A stretch of 64,000 bases of DNA, from contig JACKHB010000004.1 in the NCBI GenBank assembly GCA_020639195.1, positions 62,001 through 126,000 of the forward strand, written 5' to 3'. Positions 58,469 to 64,000 of this stretch are shown here, piece by piece. Origin of the DNA: Phycisphaeraceae bacterium. Lineage in GTDB: Bacteria > Planctomycetota > Phycisphaerae > Phycisphaerales > UBA1924. A program made the translations under genes and the position numbers. Positions within the stretch are counted from its first letter, which is position 1. Each line of letters begins with the position of its first letter. The notes beneath the pieces were generated by a model, which was given only the letters and a program-made list of their open reading frames with translations, was not told the origin of the DNA and searched no databases.

Positions 58469-60366
58469 GTGCAGGGCCTCGCGTCGACCCAGTATTCTCC
58501 CCAGATCGCGATCAGCTCGTGAACCTGCAATCGGCCCTCACGAAGGTCTGCTTCCAGGGCGCTCCGCGTGTATTCGGTCTCGTGTGTGTCATCCAGCCGC
58601 CACTCCACGCCGAGCTCCTTTTTGAACGGCACGCGCCAGTCACGATCGAACGACGGAACCCGGATGAGCAAGCGCCGCGGCCGATACCACTCGATGTAGG
58701 TGCGCAGCAGCAAGGGTCGATCTCGCAGGTGCTCGAGCACGTTGCTCAGCACAATGACGTCAAACTCCCCTTCGGCTCGGTCTCGCGTGATGTCCCCCTT
58801 GACTAGGCGAACCGCGTGGGAGACGCCCGATTGATCGACGCATCGCCGTGCCTGCTCCAGGACGCTCTCGCTCATGTCCATTCCGACGACTCGGGCCCCG
58901 GATCGCATGGCAAGCGAGACGGACAGGGCTCCCACGCCGCAACCGAGGTCGATGACGCGATCGCCTCGCGAGACCCGATCGACGAAGAAGTCGTGATATC
59001 GCATCAGGCGGTGCTTCGGGTGAAGACCGCCCTCGCACTCGATCGCGGCTCGGCCCTGGCGCTGATACAGCGCAGAGTCGAGAGCCATCAAGAAGACGGC
59101 TCGATCGCGCGGGGGAAGCCTCCGGGCCAACCCGCCCGCGCTTCGATCGAACTCCGCCGCGGCGAGCCGTGGATCGGCGTGGACAAGATCCGGCTGCCAT
59201 CGCACGCAAGACGCCACGCCGCCATACCCCGAGCCGGAACGATCGAGCGCCGTGCGGTGCGCGGCGGTCTCCTGGTCGATGACGCGATCCAGCGAGACGG
59301 TTGCCTCGGCCCAGTGGCGAGCCGCGTTTCCCAGCCGCCCGCGCAGCGTCGGGTCACGGATCAACTTCTCGAGCGCACGGGCGATCTGAACCGCATCGGC
59401 GCGCACCCGCAGTCCGGTGACGCCATCTTCGATGACATCTCCGAGACCGGCCGAATCGGTGACGAGGACCGCCGCGCCCTCTGAGAGGGCCTCCAGCACG
59501 GTCTTGGGATGCCCTTCGAGGGCGGAGCATTGGGCGTACACCGCGCATGATCGCATTCGCGCTCGCAACTCGGGGTGCGGGACCCGCGACTCAAACGTCG
59601 CCCGCACGCCTCGCTCAGCCGCGAGCCGCTCCAGCGACGTTCGTTCGGGACCGTCGCCGATGATGGAGAGGGTGACTTGTACGTCGCCACGAATCCGCGC
59701 GACGGCCTCAATGAGAAGGTCCACGCGCTTGCGCGCGACCAGCTGACCCGCATACAGCACGGAATCGTGACGAGGGGTCCGGGGCTCTGCCGAGTTCAAC
59801 TCAACAAAGTTCGGTATGACCCGGATCCAGTCCGGCCCCAGGCCATAGCGCCACGCGAGATCGCTTACCATCGAGGGCGTCGTGCCAATCACCAGGTCCG
59901 CAGCTTGACAGGCTTCTTGCTCCTCGGCGGCGGCGTCCCGAGCTTGGATTGAATCGGCGCCCAAGTCGGCGGCGACAAAGCGAGACCACAGGTACCCGCC
60001 ACGGATGATCAGACCCGTTCGAGTCCCCACTTCGCGCATTTGCCTTGCGATCGAGACCGCAAGCGAGGCACCCTCCAACTGATTCGTGCGCACCACCGCG
60101 CTCGCCGCCCCGCCCAGCCTCTCCGCGACCTCCGCCGCGAGATTCCCGTTCGGTGAGGCACCGCCGCACACGACCTCTGCGGACAGGTTGTGTCGCGAGC
60201 TCACGTGTGCGTCGTCGTTTCCTCCGCCCGTCACGAGCAGCACGCGTCGGTAGTGCGGCGCCAGCCGATCGATAAGGGCTCGCTCTCGCTCGATCAGCCC
60301 AAGGCGCTCCCATTCCTGCAACGACACCCCGCGCGTCAGGGTGAGCACCAGCGCATCGGCGATCAT
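58465..60366 (-). CDS. bifunctional GT4 glycosyltransferase / methyltransferase
   Basis: A 633-residue fusion. Residues 1-380 are a GT4 glycosyltransferase (SVLYAGQLVARKRVDLLIEA, IIGDGPERTSLERL, VYAQCSALEGHPKTVLEALS, with the Glu pair of the EX7E motif). After a linker of about 60 residues, residues 440-633 form a methyltransferase (VIDLGCGVGALSVSLAMRSG, VIVLSNVLEHLRDRP). A joint role, adding a sugar and methylating it, is likely. It is coupled to methyltransferase genes on both sides by four-base overlaps. Confidence 0.88.
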   Translation of the reverse strand: MIADALVLTLTRGVSLQEWERLGLIERERALIDRLAPHYRRVLLVTGGGNDDAHVSSRHNLSAEVVCGGASPNGNLAAEVAERLGGAASAVVRTNQLEGASLAVSIARQMREVGTRTGLIIRGGYLWSRFVAADLGADSIQARDAAAEEQEACQAADLVIGTTPSMVSDLAWRYGLGPDWIRVIPNFVELNSAEPRTPRHDSVLYAGQLVARKRVDLLIEAVARIRGDVQVTLSIIGDGPERTSLERLAAERGVRATFESRVPHPELRARMRSCAVYAQCSALEGHPKTVLEALSEGAAVLVTDSAGLGDVIEDGVTGLRVRADAVQIARALEKLIRDPTLRGRLGNAARHWAEATVSLDRVIDQETAAHRTALDRSGSGYGGVASCVRWQPDLVHADPRLAAAEFDRSAGGLARRLPPRDRAVFLMALDSALYQRQGRAAIECEGGLHPKHRLMRYHDFFVDRVSRGDRVIDLGCGVGALSVSLAMRSGARVVGMDMSESVLEQARRCVDQSGVSHAVRLVKGDITRDRAEGEFDVIVLSNVLEHLRDRPLLLRTYIEWYRPRRLLIRVPSFDRDWRVPFKKELGVEWRLDDTHETEYTRSALEADLREGRLQVHELIAIWGEYWVDARPCT

Positions 60367-61058
60367 TCCATCACCGCGTCTTTCCGGCGGAGCACGCTCC
60401 AGAGCGTGCCGTGCGTGAGGTTCGGATCATCCAGGACGTCGAGCCCGTCGCGACCCATCCAATACACGCACCCCACGTCTTCGGCGTCGAGGAACTCCAC
60501 GGCGTAGCCGCAAGCGCACGCGCGCGTGGTCACAAACTCCGCCGCGTCGTCGAACCCGAATAACCAGCGATGGCGGTCCTCGGGCGGCTCGACGGGGAGC
60601 CCATAGAACTTCAGCCGCCCGCGCCTGCCGGCGAAGAGGGCGTTTGCGAAGTTGCGAGCGGGGTTCGGCAGCGAGATGACGATCCGGTCGCTCCCGACGC
60701 GGCAGAGCTCATCGAACACTCGATGGGCGCGATCGAGGTGCTCCAACACGTCCGTGCAAACCACACAGTCGAAGGTGCGATCGGGGAACGGCAGATCCTC
60801 CCGATCGAGATTCAGCACGACGTCGGCCCCGGGCGCGAGATCGACCCCGACGTATTCCGCGCCGGAATCGAGGTGGGCCGCGAGGCGTCGCTGGTCGCAC
60901 CCGACATCGAGGATCCGCCCGCGCAGTATTTGCGCGAAACGGTCGGCCACGTACCGGGCCTTCGTCGCCCTGTCGGCGTATGGAGCCGGGGCCGGGAATC
61001 GGCTCGGGTCCACCAGCCACCGGCTTGGTGCGCGTTGAGCAATCATCGCGGGGACCAT
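60363..61058 (-). CDS. SAM-dependent methyltransferase
   Basis: A 231-residue enzyme starting at the ATG at 61058 (or 61046). The core has GRILDVGCDQRRLAAHL, VLNLDREDLPFPDRTFDCVV and CTDVLEHLDRAHRVFDELC, a type seen in WbbD-like and polysaccharide clusters. The stop overlaps the fusion gene start by four bases. It is divergent from the GT2 gene, with 59 bases between. Confidence 0.86.
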   Translation of the reverse strand: MVPAMIAQRAPSRWLVDPSRFPAPAPYADRATKARYVADRFAQILRGRILDVGCDQRRLAAHLDSGAEYVGVDLAPGADVVLNLDREDLPFPDRTFDCVVCTDVLEHLDRAHRVFDELCRVGSDRIVISLPNPARNFANALFAGRRGRLKFYGLPVEPPEDRHRWLFGFDDAAEFVTTRACACGYAVEFLDAEDVGCVYWMGRDGLDVLDDPNLTHGTLWSVLRRKDAVME

Positions 61059-61117
61059 CGGCTCTGGCGCTCCGGGCCCTTCGCGAATTCGAGCCTTCCC
61101 TGGGCAGCCGGCCGATT

Positions 61118-62329
61118 GTGAGCACGATGCCCGGCGTCTCCGTGCTGCTGCCGATCTCCAAGTGCCGCCCATCGCTGGCCAGGGCGTTTGACGCGATCTC
61201 TTCCCAGACTCACGTGGACCTGGAAATCCTGCTGTTGTGCGACGGACTCGACCCCGGCGACGTCGCGGGAGTGAGAGACCTCGCGGCCAGTGACCCACGC
61301 GCTTCGGTCCTCGCGTTCGAGCGGGCCGGACTTGGAGCGACGCTCAACGCTGGCGCTCTGCACGCCCGACACAACCTTCTGGCCCGCATGGACGACGATG
61401 ACACCTGCCCCCCGGAGCGGTTCGAAAGACAGCTTCAACTGCTCGCCGAGAGCCCGAGCCTGGCTGCCGCGGGATGCTGGTGGGACATCGTGAATCCGAA
61501 CGATGCAACCCGCTTGACCATGCGGCCCTCAGCCGACCCTTCGGAACTCCGATGGCGGCTCTTGCTGGGAAACTGCCTGGCCCACGGTTCCATGCTCATC
61601 CGACGCGATGTACTGGCAGCGGTCGGGGGATACGACACATCGCTGCCCCGGTCGCAGGACTACGACCTGTGGCTCCGCATCGGGCAAGCGGGTTGGCTGA
61701 TCGGCGTTGTTCCCGAGGTGCTCTATCACTACCGGCTGCGATCCGAGAACGACGCGCTGTGCTCGTCCCCGGAGCAGGCGTTCCTCGCGGCGCGATCGAT
61801 GGCGCTCGCGTGGCGGCGCCTTCTCCCGGCTGACCTCGAAGCGCTCATTCGAGCGATGGGCAGCGCGATGCTCGAGCCCCGCGCCTCGCTCGCAATGATC
61901 GAGGCGCAGCTTCGCGAATCTCCCTCGGTGGAGGGCTTGCTGGCGCGATTGTGGCATGAGCACCGCTTCCCCTCGATGGAACGGCGGGCCATCGAGGTCT
62001 GCCGCGTCTCGCGGCTCCGCGAAGTCGGGCACGAACTCGCGGCTCGGGGAGTGATGTGCATCACGTTGTGGGGCGCGGGCAATCACACCCGTTGGGTGCT
62101 CGATCACGTCGATGCTCTTGGCGTGCGGGTCACGGGGCTGGTGGACGATCACTGCGCGGGCCATGAGCGATTCGGGTTCATTGTGCGCACTCCCGAGTCG
62201 CTGATGCCCGGCGAGACCGTGGTGCTCTCAAGCGACTCGATGGAAGATGAGCTCTGGGATCGCGCTGCGCTTGCCCGGGCGCGGGGGGTGACCATCGAGC
62301 GAATCTACGCCGATCGTCGGAGAGGCTGA
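61118..62329 (+). CDS. GT2 glycosyltransferase with C-terminal Rossmann-like domain
   Basis: A 403-residue protein from the GTG at 61118 (or ATG at 61127). The GT2 domain (about 1-230) has VSVLLPISKCRPSLARAFDA, the acidic LLARMDDDDTCPPERFERQ and YDTSLPRSQDYDLWLRIGQ. From about residue 310 a second domain begins with a nucleotide-binding-like Gly motif, ITLWGAGNHTRWVLDHV, then VTGLVDDH. The neighbour at 62,305 has a similar tail. It overlaps that convergent gene by 25 bases. Confidence 0.85.
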   Translation: MSTMPGVSVLLPISKCRPSLARAFDAISSQTHVDLEILLLCDGLDPGDVAGVRDLAASDPRASVLAFERAGLGATLNAGALHARHNLLARMDDDDTCPPERFERQLQLLAESPSLAAAGCWWDIVNPNDATRLTMRPSADPSELRWRLLLGNCLAHGSMLIRRDVLAAVGGYDTSLPRSQDYDLWLRIGQAGWLIGVVPEVLYHYRLRSENDALCSSPEQAFLAARSMALAWRRLLPADLEALIRAMGSAMLEPRASLAMIEAQLRESPSVEGLLARLWHEHRFPSMERRAIEVCRVSRLREVGHELAARGVMCITLWGAGNHTRWVLDHVDALGVRVTGLVDDHCAGHERFGFIVRTPESLMPGETVVLSSDSMEDELWDRAALARARGVTIERIYADRRRG

Positions 62330-63624
62330 GTCGGAAAGAGCAGTCTCACACGACCACGGAAACTCGCGGCGAGCCGGGCCAACATCGCGGCGTGATCGTC
62401 GGGGGTGACCACGACGAGATCGCCAGGGGCGAGATCGTCTAGATCGATCCGAAGGCCCACCGCACGAGCGGCGGGTGAATCGTCCATCCAGGCCACGGGC
62501 GTATCACCCGGCATCGATCTCAGTTCACCCATGAGTGCCCGACCGTTTCGGCCCACGCCGTACACGACAACCCGAGGCGCATCCGCGCATTCGGCGAGCA
62601 GGTCCGGATCCAGCAGAGCCGACGGGCTTCTTCGTCCAAACGCTCGCCCGACCGCGTCGGCCGCCCAAGGGGCTCCGAGCGCGGCGGCGGCAACTCGCTC
62701 TCGCCATGGCTGCGCACGTGATGGCGCCTCCTTTGGACCCACGCAGTCGGCACGGCACAGGGCGTGACGAAGTGCGCCAGCGAGCGTGTCTGCATCACCT
62801 CCGCCGATGGGCTTGAGCGCCGCGATCAGGGGTGCGCAGAGCTCCTTGTCTCCCGTCGCCATCGCCCTGGCCAGCGTTCGCAGTCTCCACCGCCTGATCG
62901 CTCCGGGCTTGAGGGCCTCCTCGACGGGGGCCGAGGCGATCACGCGCTCTCCGACCTCTCCCATCTGGGCGATACTGGTGCTCATCGAGCCCGGTCGAAG
63001 CCGGTATCCGAACAGAGGTCCGCTAAGCGTGGACGTCCATCGCGCACCCCTGGCGCTCAGCCGCAGCAGCATGGCCCAGTCCTCGTGCACGCTCAGGGAC
63101 GGGTCGAAAGGCCCGGCGGGCGAGAGGCCGCGCAGGACGTCGGTCCGAAACGCCAGGGCGCCGATCGCAAATGGATTGAACTCGATCAGCGCTTCCAGCC
63201 GGGCGTCACGCTCGGTTGGCTCGCAAGGCCAGCCAAGGGCCTCGAGCCGGGGCCCGAGGAATTCGTACGCGCAGCAACTCACATCGTGCGACCGAATCGA
63301 ACGAGTCATGCGCTCGACAAACTCGGGCTTGATGGTGTCATCGGCATCGAGGAACGTGACAGCCTGCGAGCAGACCGAGCGCAGCCCCCTATTTCGCGCG
63401 CCGGCGAGTCCCGTGTTGGCCTGCCGGATCACGCGTACGCCGGAATGCCTCGCCGCGACGCGCGCGGTCTGATCGGTCGATCCGTCGTCAACCACGATGA
63501 CCTCGTGCGGGGCGTGCGACTGGGCGGCGATGCTCGCGAGTGTGTCGCCGATGGTTCCCGCGGCATTGAACGCCGGAATGACGATCGCCAGCGAAGGGCG
63601 TTCGCCAAGGTACGCCGTGGGCAT
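62305..63624 (-). CDS. GT2 glycosyltransferase with C-terminal Rossmann-like domain
   Basis: A 439-residue protein from the ATG at 63624. It opens as a GT2 enzyme: LAIVIPAFNAAGTIGDTLAS, VIVVDDGSTDQT, GARNRGLR and TFLDADD, and HEDWAMLLRLS. The C-terminal 95 residues begin VVVYGVGRNGRALMGELRS and reach VAWMDDSPAARAVG, a Gly-rich nucleotide-binding-like fold resembling that of the neighbouring convergent GT2. The stop of the partial gene at 63,626 is one base upstream of its start. It probably builds a surface glycan. Confidence 0.86.
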   Translation of the reverse strand: MPTAYLGERPSLAIVIPAFNAAGTIGDTLASIAAQSHAPHEVIVVDDGSTDQTARVAARHSGVRVIRQANTGLAGARNRGLRSVCSQAVTFLDADDTIKPEFVERMTRSIRSHDVSCCAYEFLGPRLEALGWPCEPTERDARLEALIEFNPFAIGALAFRTDVLRGLSPAGPFDPSLSVHEDWAMLLRLSARGARWTSTLSGPLFGYRLRPGSMSTSIAQMGEVGERVIASAPVEEALKPGAIRRWRLRTLARAMATGDKELCAPLIAALKPIGGGDADTLAGALRHALCRADCVGPKEAPSRAQPWRERVAAAALGAPWAADAVGRAFGRRSPSALLDPDLLAECADAPRVVVYGVGRNGRALMGELRSMPGDTPVAWMDDSPAARAVGLRIDLDDLAPGDLVVVTPDDHAAMLARLAASFRGRVRLLFPTQPLRRSA

Positions 63625-63625
63625 C

Positions 63626-64000
63626 TCAGGCCGCCTTCGCCATGGGCTCATCCGCAGCGACGAGCGCGCCTCGGATCAGCCCGAGCAGTTCTCGGATCAT
63701 CGCGTCGGTGGTCAATCTCGCCCGGACACGCGATGCGGTTCCTGCCCGCAGGTTGGCACGCCACGAACTGTTGTGTATGGCCCGTTGCGCGACACGCTCG
63801 AGCGACGCTTCACTCCAGAACGTGATCTCCGAGAGATCGCCCAGGAGCCACGTGGCGTCGAGTTCTTCGATCACCAGCCCCGGGAAGGCCGCGAGTCGCT
63901 TCGCCCGATCGACCGGCACCGCCAAGAGCTGTCCACCCTGCTCCGCCTCCAAATTGGCTTCCAGCCTCTGGCGCTGCGCCACGTAGCCCATCGCCAACGG
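63626..64000 (-). CDS. C-terminal part of an unidentified protein, 5' end outside window
   Basis: 125 codons in frame to the window edge. The end (RAGTASRVRARLTTDAMIRELLGLI) is the kind of tail seen in GT4 glycosyltransferases, and the neighbours are glycan enzymes, but no catalytic motif is in view. Function not assigned. Confidence 0.6.
   Translation of the reverse strand, partial: PLAMGYVAQRQRLEANLEAEQGGQLLAVPVDRAKRLAAFPGLVIEELDATWLLGDLSEITFWSEASLERVAQRAIHNSSWRANLRAGTASRVRARLTTDAMIRELLGLIRGALVAADEPMAKAA

Overview
The window is a GC-rich (by eye about two thirds G+C), gene-dense bacterial chromosome segment with no phage, insertion sequence or CRISPR array. Several features point to a planctomycete, probably class Phycisphaerae. 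There is an LEPR-type export motif (LEALEPRIVLSG) on a giant secreted subtilase, a PEP-CTERM-like tail on a secreted metalloprotease, a CPxCxYxL...CPECG membrane protein, many secreted proteins of unknown function, an unusual sigma-70 family factor, and Kdo/LPS genes. The assignment rests on protein style, not on a marker phylogeny.

Layout. 1-10 kb: a truncated secreted protein, an MFS exporter, a secreted VIT/vWA protein with a DUF4139 protein, an OmpR-type regulator with a large sensor kinase, and a small zinc-ribbon membrane protein. 10-13.5 kb (minus strand): dnaX, a YbaB nucleoid protein, a Nudix hydrolase, and a separate secreted metalloprotease. dnaX carries what looks like a complete -1 recoding signal. 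13.6-24 kb: a DUF4026-like protein, SRP RNA, a YacL-like PIN/TRAM protein, a spermidine-synthase-like membrane protein, a LON-domain protein, lgt, a VTT protein, NAD synthetase and Mn-type superoxide dismutase. 24-30.5 kb: a sigma factor without region 3, then a PilT-like ATPase, a membrane-anchored GspE relative with broken ATPase motifs, and a CvpA-like membrane protein.

30.5-35.5 kb is a housekeeping operon on the minus strand: tRNA-Gln, a GlmU-like uridylyltransferase, prs, rplY, pth, rpsF, ssb, rplI. It joins two gene orders familiar from Firmicutes (gcaD-prs-ctc-pth and rpsF-ssb-rplI), but rpsR is missing. 35.8-40.1 kb: a SWIM-domain protein, a SNF2 helicase and tRNA-Lys. 40.2-45.6 kb: one giant secreted subtilase gene broken by two dense clusters of small indels. 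45.7-50.5 kb: waaA behind tRNA-Val, an ABC exporter, kdsA and rpmA. 50.5-57.6 kb: a secreted protein, a GNAT acetyltransferase, dnaA, a DegT-family aminotransferase, rpmB and a di-heme peroxidase-like protein. 57.7-64 kb: a surface-polysaccharide cluster of methyltransferases, a glycosyltransferase-methyltransferase fusion and two GT2 enzymes, each with an extra C-terminal nucleotide-binding-like domain.

The strongest second-look items are the dnaX recoding signal, the PilT / pseudo-ATPase / CvpA-like trio, the indel-riddled subtilase, the tRNA-headed operons, and the structured segment upstream of tRNA-Gln.
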